Assembly: GCA_017464475.1 (NCBI GenBank)
Contig: JAFTZQ010000001.1
Location: 1-39,716, forward strand
Direction: 5' to 3'
From: Paludibacteraceae bacterium
GTDB taxonomy: Bacteria > Bacteroidota > Bacteroidia > Bacteroidales > Paludibacteraceae
Length of the DNA stretch: 39,716 nucleotides
Every line of letters begins with the position of its first letter. Position 1 is the stretch's first letter. The position numbers and the translations under genes are program-made. Positions 23,579 through 31,533 of the stretch are shown here, piece after piece. Under the pieces are notes generated by a model, which ran no database searches, was not told the origin of the DNA, and saw only the letters and a program-made list of their open reading frames with translations.

Positions 23579-24318
23579 AGATATATATTTTGTGGATAAA
23601 TGATTTCTATTAATGAGAGCCCTTCTGAAGGAGCGGAGTGTCCTGCGCGGCAACGGTTGTGCGCAGCGATCACTTGCTCGAACTCCTCCTCGCTCATCTT
23701 GCCTCGCCCTACTTCAAAGAGGGTGCCGACTACCGCGCGCACCATATTGCGCAAGAACCGGTTGGCTGTGATTTCAAAATAAGCCTCTGTCTCGTTCTCG
23801 CGCACCCATCGCGCTTCCGTCACATGGCATATCGTCGTTTTGACATCTGTGTGGGTGCGGCAGAAAGAGGCAAAATCTCGCTCGCCAAGCATCCGTTCCG
23901 CCGCTCTGTTCATCGCCTCCAAATCCAGCCAGGCTGCTACGCGCGTATGATTGATATAGAGGAACGGATCCTTGCGCGTGGTGATGCGATAGCGATAAGT
24001 CCGCGCCGTAGCGTCAAACCGCGCGTGCGCTTCGTCCGTTACGCGACGCAGACCGGTGACAGCGATAGAGGCGGGCAGCAGATTATTGAGTCGTCCCACG
24101 AAATTCGCCGGAACGGCTTTCTCTACATCGAAATGCGCCACCATCTTCTCTGCATGCACGCCAGCATCCGTCCGCCCGGCAAAAGTGAGCGACACAGGCG
24201 TCCGGAGGATGGTAGTAAAAGCCGCTTCCATCTCTGCCTGAACCGTGTTTCCGTTTGGCTGCGTCTGCGAACCGTGATAGCCGGTGCCGTCATATGCAAA
24301 GGAAATGAAATAACGCAC
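23575..24318 (-). CDS. truA: tRNA pseudouridine(38-40) synthase
   Basis: 247-aa TruA, which converts uridines 38-40 of the tRNA anticodon arm to pseudouridine. The N-terminal RYFISFAYDGTGYHGSQTQP and catalytic Asp51 in FAGRTDAGVHA are diagnostic; NRFLRNMVRAVVGTL near the C-terminus is also conserved. Length is normal. The start is GTG at 24318, 31 bp after the upstream flippase. Its stop TGA overlaps the ATG of the GH28 gene, an odd coupling of a housekeeping tRNA modification enzyme to a secreted pectinase. Cytoplasmic. Confidence 0.95.
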   Translation of the reverse strand: MRYFISFAYDGTGYHGSQTQPNGNTVQAEMEAAFTTILRTPVSLTFAGRTDAGVHAEKMVAHFDVEKAVPANFVGRLNNLLPASIAVTGLRRVTDEAHARFDATARTYRYRITTRKDPFLYINHTRVAAWLDLEAMNRAAERMLGERDFASFCRTHTDVKTTICHVTEARWVRENETEAYFEITANRFLRNMVRAVVGTLFEVGRGKMSEEEFEQVIAAHNRCRAGHSAPSEGLSLIEIIYPQNIYL

Positions 24319-24349
24319 AGTGATTTACAATTTATTCATTTACAATTTA

Positions 24350-25843
24350 CTATTTATTGTGCCATTGGGCTACTTGGGCATTGAGCTCCGGCGAGAGTTG
24401 CGCCTTGTAGGCGATCCACGCACCGCTGCCGAGTAGCACAACGCTCCGGCAGAGGCTGTCCACCCATATATTCATCGCCGGCAGACAAGTCTGCCAGAGG
24501 ACATTCAACCCGAAAATACCGATGAGCAGCAGCAAAATATACACCCATCGGCGGTCCACTACATGGAAACGCCCCAGCGGCACCAGCGTTGCAATGATCA
24601 GCAGGTAATACAACCCGTACGAGATCAAGTTGCTGAACGCAGCGCCCTCCATGCCATAGCGCGGCACCAGATAATTATTGAGCATAATGGCGCTGACCGT
24701 CAAAATCAGCGACCAAATCAGACTGAAGGCATAGTACCGCGAATAGTTCAACGCCGTCAGACAGATAGTGAACGTCCCCAAAATCAATTGGCTGACGCCC
24801 AAGATAAGCACTACATTCTTTGCCGTTGCATACGTAGTGCCATTCGGCAGGATATGGAAAATCAAATCGATATTGAGCCATATAGCCAGCAGAATAAACC
24901 CGCCGATGAGCAGCATGTTTCTCGTTACTTGGCGAATCAGGAAAGAGCATTCTTCGCGATCTTGCTCTTTGATCGCCCGTGCCAGCTGCGGCGAAGCGAT
25001 CGCAGAAACGGAGCGGTTCGGGACACTCACCAGCGCTGCCGTGTATGTGGCTATCGCAAAAATACCGGTGTTGCTCAGTCCCATCTTGGCGGTCACAAAG
25101 AAAGACGACAGGGTAGGCGCCAGAACCGTTGTGACCGCAGAGAGCAGCAGAAATCCGGTGTAAACCAGATAGCGGCGGACGAGTCCTTTGTTCTCCCGAA
25201 GGAAAGCCCAATCCGGACGCAGACGGATAGTGTGCAGCGAGAAGAAATAGCACAGATTTATGACCGCTGCGACCGCATAGTTGATGCAAATACCGATGAC
25301 CAGTCCGTCGATGGAGATCACCCGGAAGGCGTACAGCAGATAGATCGCCAACAGTCCTACCCGCACCACCAGTTCGCGCACCGCCCGTGGCACCACAATA
25401 TGCATCAGCACATTGCATGTACTCTCGCAGATAGTTTGGTAGAGCATAAAAAACGCCAGCGGAAGCACGAAATAATAGTACTCCACAAACAGCGGCGATT
25501 TGTCTCCAAACCATGCGCCCAGCGGCACACGGCAAGCCCAATAGATCAGGGCGAAAAGGACAAATCCGATGAACGGAACCACCAGCGCCCAGAAGAAAAA
25601 TCCGTGGTCCTCTTCGCTCTCTTTCTCCTTAAAATACGGATAGAATCGGATCACGCTGGCGTACGTGCCCAACTGCGCCAGACCAATGAAGAGTGTGGCG
25701 GCGTCAATCAGCACCCGTGCCAACCCGATTTCCTCGGTAGTGAGGAAACGGGTTAACACGAAGAACGTGGTGAAGACACCCACGGCGATGCCGAGGTAGG
25801 TCACTATCGTGCCACGTATGGATTGTTTAGCAATGACGCCCAC
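24350..25843 (-). CDS. Oligosaccharide flippase family membrane protein
   Basis: About 497 aa with roughly 12-14 transmembrane helices and the N-terminal pattern of Wzx/MATE-like polysaccharide flippases (MGVIAKQSIRGTIVTYLGIA). Probably translocates a lipid-linked sugar across the inner membrane. There is no ATG; GTG at 25843 fits the family N-terminus, while a TTG at 25852 would start within a repeat array. The space to the upstream FKBP gene is made entirely of 7-bp repeats. No glycosyltransferases are adjacent, so the substrate is unclear. A second, different flippase lies at 28484-29938. Confidence 0.85.
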   Translation of the reverse strand: MGVIAKQSIRGTIVTYLGIAVGVFTTFFVLTRFLTTEEIGLARVLIDAATLFIGLAQLGTYASVIRFYPYFKEKESEEDHGFFFWALVVPFIGFVLFALIYWACRVPLGAWFGDKSPLFVEYYYFVLPLAFFMLYQTICESTCNVLMHIVVPRAVRELVVRVGLLAIYLLYAFRVISIDGLVIGICINYAVAAVINLCYFFSLHTIRLRPDWAFLRENKGLVRRYLVYTGFLLLSAVTTVLAPTLSSFFVTAKMGLSNTGIFAIATYTAALVSVPNRSVSAIASPQLARAIKEQDREECSFLIRQVTRNMLLIGGFILLAIWLNIDLIFHILPNGTTYATAKNVVLILGVSQLILGTFTICLTALNYSRYYAFSLIWSLILTVSAIMLNNYLVPRYGMEGAAFSNLISYGLYYLLIIATLVPLGRFHVVDRRWVYILLLLIGIFGLNVLWQTCLPAMNIWVDSLCRSVVLLGSGAWIAYKAQLSPELNAQVAQWHNK

Positions 25844-25896
25844 AATTCTCAATTCTCAATTATAAATTCTCAATTCTCAATTCTCAATTCTCAATT
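25844..25896. repeat. Family D heptamer array between FKBP and flippase genes
   Basis: On the minus strand, TTGAGAA repeated six times with one TTTATAA variant, starting inside the TAA stop of the FKBP lipoprotein gene and ending at the flippase GTG. The linker consists of nothing else. Confidence 0.85.
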
Positions 25897-27142
25897 ATTT
25901 GATATCCAGCAGTTCAACGGTGAAGATCAGCGTTGCGAACGGCGGAATTGACTGGCCTGCGCCGCGCTCGCCGTAACCCAGCTCGTACGGGATATAGAGT
26001 TTGTATTTCGAACCCTTCGGCATCAACTGCAGACCTTCGGTCCAACCTTTGATCACGCCGTTCAGCGGGAACTCGATCGGCTCGCCGCGCTGGTAGCTGC
26101 TGTCGAAGACAGTACCGTCAATCAGCGTGCCCTCATAATGAACTTTGACCGTCTGCTCTGCCGTCGGTTTCGGACCTTTGCCCTGTACCAGTACTTCGTA
26201 CTGCAAACCGCTATCGGTCACTTTGACCTCCTCGCGTAGCGCGTTCTCCTGCAGGAATTTCTCGCCCTCTGCTTTCGCATCGCCGAATTTCTTAGCCGAC
26301 ATGACGGAATCAACATAGTGGTTTGCCGACTGCATGTCAAATTGCTCGGTGTAGTTGTACAGACCATTGATGAAACCTTGTTTGATCAGGTCGTAATTGG
26401 TCTCCAGACCGGCTACGCCCAGCAGACCAACCGGCTCCTGCTCGCGAATAGCAGTACCGATATTTTTTGCTGCATCTACCGCTTTCGGGTTGCGGACATT
26501 CTCTTTCAGACCAATATTCACATTCTCGATAAACTCATCCATTGCATCGCCGGTGGAGTCTTCTCTCTGAATGTATGCGAGGATCTGAATACCGTTGACC
26601 AAACCAAGCGCGTAGTTGAGCGAATCCACATCATTGCTCAACGCAACCGCTTTGGCTTTTTTCGGACATTTGCCGGTGATCGGTTTGGCTACTTCTTCGC
26701 TCTGCGCGCGGTTCTGGTATTGCTGCATCAGATAGCCCTCGGCTACATCTGCTTTCATCACCGTTGTGTCCTCATACAGCGCGTTTACCACACCTTGGAA
26801 GAACATCTTCTCGTTCAGCGCCCAAGATTTGTTCTCTGCCAGACCGACTTTCTCAAAGCTTTTGACGGACGCACCGAACTGACGACCGGCTTTCTCAATG
26901 TTGTTCAGCTCCTCTTCTTTATTCAGATACGCTTTCTCCAATGCATCGATAAACTCGGCTATAGCCTCATCGCTGCTGTCGTTTGCCAGAAAATACATTT
27001 TGATCTGCATACCGTTCAGCACACCCAGCGCGTGGTTGACGGAGTCGCTCTCGTTGGTCAATACGGCATTCTCTGCCTTGTAACTGTTGCCGCAGGATAA
27101 CATAGCCAGTGCGGCAAGCAAAACAATACTTAATTTTTTCAT
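25895..27142 (-). CDS. FKBP-type peptidyl-prolyl isomerase lipoprotein with duplicated N-terminal region
   Basis: 415-aa lipoprotein ([16 protein letters not shown], Cys17). Two homologous FKBP_N-type helical regions, at about 30-80 ([17 protein letters not shown]) and 170-220 ([17 protein letters not shown]), precede a C-terminal FKBP domain (about 310-415) with [37 protein letters not shown] and [14 protein letters not shown]. It should catalyse proline isomerisation during folding of exported proteins and may act as a chaperone. Most family members have one helical region, so the duplication is notable. Followed 124 bp downstream of a smaller FKBP gene, likely the same transcript. Confidence 0.9.
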   Translation of the reverse strand: MKKLSIVLLAALAMLSCGNSYKAENAVLTNESDSVNHALGVLNGMQIKMYFLANDSSDEAIAEFIDALEKAYLNKEEELNNIEKAGRQFGASVKSFEKVGLAENKSWALNEKMFFQGVVNALYEDTTVMKADVAEGYLMQQYQNRAQSEEVAKPITGKCPKKAKAVALSNDVDSLNYALGLVNGIQILAYIQREDSTGDAMDEFIENVNIGLKENVRNPKAVDAAKNIGTAIREQEPVGLLGVAGLETNYDLIKQGFINGLYNYTEQFDMQSANHYVDSVMSAKKFGDAKAEGEKFLQENALREEVKVTDSGLQYEVLVQGKGPKPTAEQTVKVHYEGTLIDGTVFDSSYQRGEPIEFPLNGVIKGWTEGLQLMPKGSKYKLYIPYELGYGERGAGQSIPPFATLIFTVELLDIK

Positions 27143-27189
27143 CTGTAGTTGTTTTTATTTTGTAATATATATATGTTTGTAATTACGGT

Positions 27190-27246
27190 ATCTCGTCGGT
27201 ATCCCGTCGGTCTATCGTCTCGTATGTTTCCCGTATTTCTCTCGTA
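27190..27246. repeat. Family E repeat (E2)
   Basis: 57-bp block between the two FKBP genes, beginning ATCTCGTCGGTATCCCGTCG. By eye 49 of 57 positions match E3 at 37630-37686. The second half (CTCGTATGTTTCCCGTATTT) is shared with E1 in the adhesin gene. Confidence 0.8.
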
Positions 27247-27266
27247 AATTTCAGGTACAAAAACGA

Positions 27267-27851
27267 TTACTCGATCCCTAATAACTCCACCGTGAAGATC
27301 AGCGCAGCGTACGGCGGAATGGATTGACCTGCACCGCGCTCGCCGTATGCCAGATTGTACGGGATGAAGAATTTGTATTTCGAACCGATAGACATCAACT
27401 GCAATCCTTCCGTCCAACCGGCAATCACACCGTTCAACGGGAAGGTGATCGACTCGCCGCGGCGATAGCTGCTGTCAAAGACAGTACCGTCAATCAGAGT
27501 TCCCTCATAATGAACGCGCACGGTGTCGGTTGCTTTCGGTTTCTGACCCAGCGACGGCTCCAATATCTCGTACTGCAAACCGCTGGCAGTCACTTTGACA
27601 CCTTCGCGCTTGGCGTTCTCGGCAAGGAATTTCTCGCCCTCAGCCTTTGCCGCACCGGCTACTTTGGCTTCCAACTCCTGGAAGAATTGATTCAATACTT
27701 GTTGCGCCTCCTGATAGCTGATCTTCGGCTGTTGCTTCGTAAGCACATCTTCGATTCCGGCTGCGAGATCCTGATAATTCAGGCTTTCTACACCGCTGCT
27801 CATGAGGTTCTGACCCATCGAAAGGCCTAATGCATAACTAATTTTGTCCAT
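27267..27851 (-). CDS. FKBP-type peptidyl-prolyl cis-trans isomerase, cytoplasmic
   Basis: 194-aa protein without a signal peptide: an N-terminal FKBP_N helical dimerisation region (ISYALGLSMGQNLMSSGV, about 1-85) and a C-terminal FKBP domain (about 90-194) with [33 protein letters not shown] and [14 protein letters not shown]. The FKBP domains of this protein and the upstream-coded lipoprotein neighbour are very similar, suggesting tandem duplication. Catalyses peptidyl-prolyl isomerisation. It lies 52 bp after ribE, with a spacer of ATTTGAAG-type repeats. Confidence 0.92.
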   Translation of the reverse strand: MDKISYALGLSMGQNLMSSGVESLNYQDLAAGIEDVLTKQQPKISYQEAQQVLNQFFQELEAKVAGAAKAEGEKFLAENAKREGVKVTASGLQYEILEPSLGQKPKATDTVRVHYEGTLIDGTVFDSSYRRGESITFPLNGVIAGWTEGLQLMSIGSKYKFFIPYNLAYGERGAGQSIPPYAALIFTVELLGIE

Positions 27852-27876
27852 AATATATAATTTTGTCTAAATTTAA

Positions 27877-27911
27877 TCTTCAAATTTTTAAATCTTCAAA
27901 TCTTCAAATCT
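27877..27911. repeat. Family D octamer array at the ribE stop
   Basis: Minus strand: ATTTGAAG units with ATTTAAAA variants. The TGA stop of ribE (27904-27906) is part of the first unit. Confidence 0.8.
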
Positions 27912-28524
27912 TTAGTATCGCCGCATAGCGGCTCAGGTATTTGCCGAGGATGTCAAACTCGATATTGACCACTGTGCCCACCTCGATATATTTGAAATTG
28001 GTTTCTTCGTGGGTGTAAGGAATGATGCAGACAGAGACATAGCCTTTGCCGTCTTTGACATCCGGTTCGCATACCGTCAGACTGACGCCGTTGATCGACA
28101 CCGATCCTTTGTCCACGCAGAAATAGCCGCGCTCTACCATCTCTTTGGTCGAGTCGTACTCAAAGCGATAATACCAACTGCCGTCGGTCTCTTTTGCCTC
28201 GATACAAACGGCTTTCTGATCGACATGCCCTTGTACGATGTGTCCGTCTAAACGACCGCCCATCATCATCGATCGCTCTACGTTCACCCAATCGCCCTCT
28301 TTGAGCAGATCAAGGTTCGTCAGCCGCAGACTCTCCTGCATTGCCGTCACGGTATAGAGGTCGCCCTCGATCTTCACTACCGTCAGGCACACGCCGTTAT
28401 GCGCGATGGATTGGTCAATACTCAGCGCCTCGCCAAACGGGTTGCGAAGCGTGAAATGTTTATTCGTTTGCTCGGTCTCTATCTTAACGACCTGAGCCAT
28501 GGTTTCTACGATTCCTGAGAACAT
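27904..28524 (-). CDS. ribE: Riboflavin synthase alpha chain
   Basis: 206-aa riboflavin synthase, which dismutates two molecules of 6,7-dimethyl-8-ribityllumazine to riboflavin. It has the two tandem lumazine-binding domains: MFSGIVET, HNGVCLTVV and GGRLDGHIVQGHVD in the first, and GSVSINGVSLTV and IPYTHEETNF in the second. Length is typical. The start overlaps the end of the flippase gene by 41 bp, so it is co-transcribed with it. I see no FMN riboswitch before it. Cytoplasmic. Confidence 0.96.
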   Translation of the reverse strand: MFSGIVETMAQVVKIETEQTNKHFTLRNPFGEALSIDQSIAHNGVCLTVVKIEGDLYTVTAMQESLRLTNLDLLKEGDWVNVERSMMMGGRLDGHIVQGHVDQKAVCIEAKETDGSWYYRFEYDSTKEMVERGYFCVDKGSVSINGVSLTVCEPDVKDGKGYVSVCIIPYTHEETNFKYIEVGTVVNIEFDILGKYLSRYAAILKI

Positions 28525-29938
28525 TTTGAATAGGAAAATCTTTATGAGTTAATACAATTAAATAAATACCGATTAGTCCGGTGCCGACAGCCATCATCAC
28601 CCACATATTGTGGATATAATACAGCCGTAGCGCATAATAGACCGCCAGCAGACCAATCGTCATTGCCGTATAGCCGCCGATACTTTTCAGATCATAGGGA
28701 ATCGGAGCTTTCTTCTGACCGATGAAATAGGACAGCAGCATAATGACGAAATAGCACACAAGGCTGCTGCCGCAACTTGCCCAATACCCGATTCGCGGCA
28801 CGCCCACAATCTGCAAAACCAACGTGATTGCCAGACCGATCAGCGAGAAATAAGCACCCCATTTGGTCTCGTCCGTCAGTTTGTACCAGAAACTGAGATT
28901 GAAATAAATCCCTTGGAAAACATACGTCCAGAGCACCACCGGAACGATCTTCAGCCCCTCCCAATACGCGCTGGAAACGATGTACCGGAATATATCCAGA
29001 TAGAAGATCACACCCAGCAGAATGAGGTATGAGAAGATGATATAGTATTTCATCGCGTCGGCGTACGCCTCCACGGATTGGCGGTCCTTATGTTTGGCAA
29101 AAACGAACGGTTCGTACGCATAGCGGAAGGCTTGGGTGAACATCATCATCACCATTGCCACTTTGAAGCACGCACCGTAGATACCCAACTGCGCCTGCGC
29201 GTCCGCGCCCGTATAGAGATATGGAAAGAGGATCCGGTCCAGCGTCTGGTTCATGATTCCCGCTACGCCGAGCACCAGCAGAGGCAGCGAATAACGAAGC
29301 ATCTCTTTTAGCACCGGCACGCTGAATTGACCGCCTTTCGGTAAGGTCATTGGCAGCAGGCACAGCGTCTGGATACAGGTCGCCAAGATATTACTGAGAA
29401 AGACATAGAATACATCATTCTTGCCCAATACCACAAGGAACAGCAGGTTGAACGCGATATTGAGAACGACGAACAGCAGCTTGAGCGCCGCAAAACGAAT
29501 CGGGCGCTTCTGATATCGCAGGTACGCAAACGGAATGCACGCAAACGCATCAATCGCCACCGTGGCAAACATCATCTCCACGAACTCCGAATGGTCGGGA
29601 TAGCCCAGCGCATTGGCGATCGGCTGATGGAAAACGACCACCAGCATCGTGAACACCGCGCTGGAGCATAGCAACGTCAGAAACGCCGTTTTATACACGG
29701 TCTTCGGATCGTAGTCTTCGCGGTTGGCGAAACGGAAGAAACCGGTCTCCATGCCATACGTCAGAATGACCAGCAGCAGAGCCGTCCAAGCATAGATATT
29801 CGTGACGATTCCGTAGTCCGATGTGCGCGCCAACGCATACGTGTACAGCGGCACCAATAGGTAGTTCAAAAACTTGCCTATGATCGAACTCGCACCGTAG
29901 ATCACGGTGTCCTTCGCCAATGATTTCATCTCACTCAT
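28484..29938 (-). CDS. Polysaccharide flippase (Wzx/MATE-like)
   Basis: 484-aa integral membrane protein with about 12-14 helices and a standard flippase N-terminus (LAKDTVIYGASSIIGKFLNY). It probably exports a lipid-linked oligosaccharide. Not closely similar to the flippase at 24350. The start at 29938 lies 23 bp from the rsmI stop, across a linker of 7-bp repeats. Its 3' end overlaps ribE by 41 bp; this ribE-flippase-rsmI packing suggests one operon. Substrate unknown. Confidence 0.85.
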   Translation of the reverse strand: MSEMKSLAKDTVIYGASSIIGKFLNYLLVPLYTYALARTSDYGIVTNIYAWTALLLVILTYGMETGFFRFANREDYDPKTVYKTAFLTLLCSSAVFTMLVVVFHQPIANALGYPDHSEFVEMMFATVAIDAFACIPFAYLRYQKRPIRFAALKLLFVVLNIAFNLLFLVVLGKNDVFYVFLSNILATCIQTLCLLPMTLPKGGQFSVPVLKEMLRYSLPLLVLGVAGIMNQTLDRILFPYLYTGADAQAQLGIYGACFKVAMVMMMFTQAFRYAYEPFVFAKHKDRQSVEAYADAMKYYIIFSYLILLGVIFYLDIFRYIVSSAYWEGLKIVPVVLWTYVFQGIYFNLSFWYKLTDETKWGAYFSLIGLAITLVLQIVGVPRIGYWASCGSSLVCYFVIMLLSYFIGQKKAPIPYDLKSIGGYTAMTIGLLAVYYALRLYYIHNMWVMMAVGTGLIGIYLIVLTHKDFPIQNVLRNRRNHGSGR

Positions 29939-29939
29939 G

Positions 29940-29971
29940 CTTCTCTTTCAACTTTCAACTTTCAATTTTCA
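29940..29971. repeat. Family D heptamer linker between rsmI and flippase genes
   Basis: Minus strand: TTGAAAA and TTGAAAG units. The rsmI stop codon TGA (29962-29964) lies in one of them. Confidence 0.75.
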
Positions 29972-30630
29972 ATTCCCGCAACGCAGACCACAATCTCGCC
30001 TTTGGGCGCTTTCGCTTTGAAATGTGCCACCAGTTCTGCCAGCGAACCTCTTACTGTCTCTTCGTGCACTTTGCTGATCTCGCGCGTCACACTCGCCTTG
30101 CGCTCTTCGCCGCATACCGCCGCCAGTTGTTCCAAGGTCTTCACCAGCCGGAAAGGTGACTCATAGACGATAAACGTCTGGTCCAGCGCAGCGAGATACT
30201 GCAATCGTGTCTGCCTTCCTTTCTTCTGCGGCAGGAAACCCTCGAAATAGAAATGGTTGTTCGGCAGTCCGCTGTCCACTAAAGCCGGCACAAAAGCCGT
30301 CGCTCCGGGCAGCGTCTGAATCTCTATCTCCGCTTCGGCAGCTGCGCGCACCAGAAAGAACCCGGGGTCGCTGATAGCAGGAGTGCCCGCATCGGAGATA
30401 AGCGCGATGTTTGCACCTGCTTTCAGCCGCTCCACAATGTCCGCAGAGGTCTCATGCTCGTTGAACTTATGATGGCTCTTCAGCGGCGTATGGATGTCAT
30501 AATGTTGCAGCAGAATACCGCTCGTACGCGTGTCTTCCGCCAAAATCAGATCCACTGATTTCAGCACCTCAATCGCGCGGAACGTCATGTCCTGCAAATT
30601 ACCAACCGGTGTCGGAACAATGTATAACAT
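29962..30630 (-). CDS. rsmI: 16S rRNA (cytidine1402-2'-O)-methyltransferase
   Basis: 222-aa RsmI of the tetrapyrrole-methylase fold, methylating the ribose of C1402 in the ribosomal P site. Diagnostic stretches: MLYIVPTPVGNLQDMTFRA, ILAEDTRTSG, HHKFNEHE, ISDAGTPAISDPG, LPGATAFVPALVDSGLP and VYESPFRL. Slightly short of the E. coli protein but typical for Bacteroidetes. The linker to the preceding gene is four 7-bp repeats followed by TTAATG. Cytoplasmic. Confidence 0.96.
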   Translation of the reverse strand: MLYIVPTPVGNLQDMTFRAIEVLKSVDLILAEDTRTSGILLQHYDIHTPLKSHHKFNEHETSADIVERLKAGANIALISDAGTPAISDPGFFLVRAAAEAEIEIQTLPGATAFVPALVDSGLPNNHFYFEGFLPQKKGRQTRLQYLAALDQTFIVYESPFRLVKTLEQLAAVCGEERKASVTREISKVHEETVRGSLAELVAHFKAKAPKGEIVVCVAGIEN

Positions 30631-30663
30631 TAATTTTCAATTCTCAATTTTCAATTCTCAATT
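30631..30663. repeat. Family D heptamer linker before rsmI
   Basis: Minus strand: TTGAGAA, TTGAAAA, TTGAGAA, TTGAAAA, abutting the TAA of the coiled-coil gene and three bases from the rsmI ATG. Confidence 0.85.
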
Positions 30664-31258
30664 ACCCGAACCTCCGATGCAGCGTTACAATAAACTGCTG
30701 GTATGAATTACTCTCGGTGTCCCATCCGAAGCGGCGGATGTACTCCATCGCCTCGTCAAACGAACCCAACTCATTCAGCTCCGTCAGCGTCTTTTGCATC
30801 AGTTCGGCGTTCTGACCGAACAACTCACGTTGATACAAGAACCGGTCGCCCAGCGAGATCGCCTGACGAATATCCGTCACAGCCTTGCCGTAGATAGCCG
30901 CTTTCGGAGATGCCACTTCCTCCTTCACCGGTTCCTCTTTGACGGGTTTCGGCTCCTCTTTGACGGGTTCCGGCTCTGGCTTTGCCACTACAACAGGCTC
31001 TGCCACAACAACCGGCTCCGGCTCGGAGTATTCTACTTTTTCTTCTCCCTCTCTTGAGGAGAGGGCAGGGGTGAGGTTTTCTTTCTCAACCACTTGTGGC
31101 TCCGGCAGAGGACGACTTTTCAGTTCCTCTATATCTGCTTCCAGCGAAGCAATAACTGCTTCGTTGGTCTGCTGAGCCTCCTCCAGAGCCGCGATGCGTT
31201 TTTCATTTTCCGCTATCCGCGCCTCCAGAGACTCAAAATATTTAATTACTTCCTCCAT
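30662..31258 (-). CDS. Coiled-coil protein, conserved in Bacteroidales, unknown function
   Basis: 198-aa protein. Residues 1-50 form a coiled coil (EARIAENEKRIAALEEAQ). Residues about 52-120 are low-complexity Pro/Glu/Val/Lys. The C-terminal 75 residues hold a conserved-looking block (IRQAISLGDRFLYQRELFG, then DEAMEYIRRFGWD) that I recall from small Bacteroidetes proteins without an assigned function. No signal peptide or transmembrane segment. Residues 61-71 (LTPALSSREGE) are encoded by a family B palindrome inserted in frame in the flexible linker. Confidence 0.75.
   Translation of the reverse strand: MEEVIKYFESLEARIAENEKRIAALEEAQQTNEAVIASLEADIEELKSRPLPEPQVVEKENLTPALSSREGEEKVEYSEPEPVVVAEPVVVAKPEPEPVKEEPKPVKEEPVKEEVASPKAAIYGKAVTDIRQAISLGDRFLYQRELFGQNAELMQKTLTELNELGSFDEAMEYIRRFGWDTESNSYQQFIVTLHRRFG
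31045..31076. repeat. Family B palindrome (B1) in the coiled-coil gene
   Basis: CCCTCTC-TTGAG-GAGAGGG core followed by CAGGGGTGAGG. In frame; the coding strand reads NLTPALSSREGE. Confidence 0.85.
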
Positions 31259-31324
31259 AAAAAATTATCAAATGTCAAATTACTATTGTTGCGATATTTT
31301 AAGTTTTATAATTTGAATAGTCAA

Positions 31325-31486
31325 TGTTTTTTTATGTTTATTGCTTTTGAAGGCTTTTACTCGCAGAGTTGCGAAGTTTGGTGGTAAAAACTATCCGAAA
31401 GCTTGCTTGCGAGGAGTTTTTAGTAGCAAAATACGCATAGCGCTTTGCGCTAAAGCCTTCAAAAGGGTTTATCTTTGTTTATTTTC
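31325..31486 (+). repeat. Family A structured repeat, copy A6
   Basis: Full copy between the POT and coiled-coil genes. Closing stem CTTTTGAAGGCTTT with AAAGCCTTCAAAAG. Hairpins: ACTC-GCA-GAGT (31359-31369), TAAAAACT (31385-31392) with AGTTTTTA (31415-31422) enclosing AAGC-TT-GCTT (31399-31408), and AGCGC-TTT-GCGCT (31439-31451). Compared with A2, the closing stem and all three hairpins have changed on both sides so as to keep pairing. The rest of 31259-31530 shows no gene. Confidence 0.9.
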
Positions 31487-31510
31487 TTAAAATTATCGCA
31501 ACACTACTAT

Positions 31511-31533
31511 TCTCAATTCTCAATTCTCAATTA
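31511..31533. repeat. Family D heptamer array at the POT stop codon
   Basis: Three TTGAGAA units on the minus strand directly after the TAA stop (31531-31533) of the transporter gene. Confidence 0.8.

Noticed and set aside
24563-25756. Plus-strand open frame of about 397 codons opposite the flippase
   Set aside because: The translation is rich in Gln, Arg and His and is the shadow of hydrophobic codons of the membrane protein.
28525-28560. FMN riboswitch before ribE
   Set aside because: The gene starts within the upstream flippase gene, and no conserved RFN-like helices are seen there.
31444-31477. Promoter at the right end of repeat A6 (TTTG and TATCTTTG)
   Set aside because: The boxes are 22 bp apart rather than 20 and the other copies lack the -7 sequence. 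It points toward minus-strand genes, so no target is evident.
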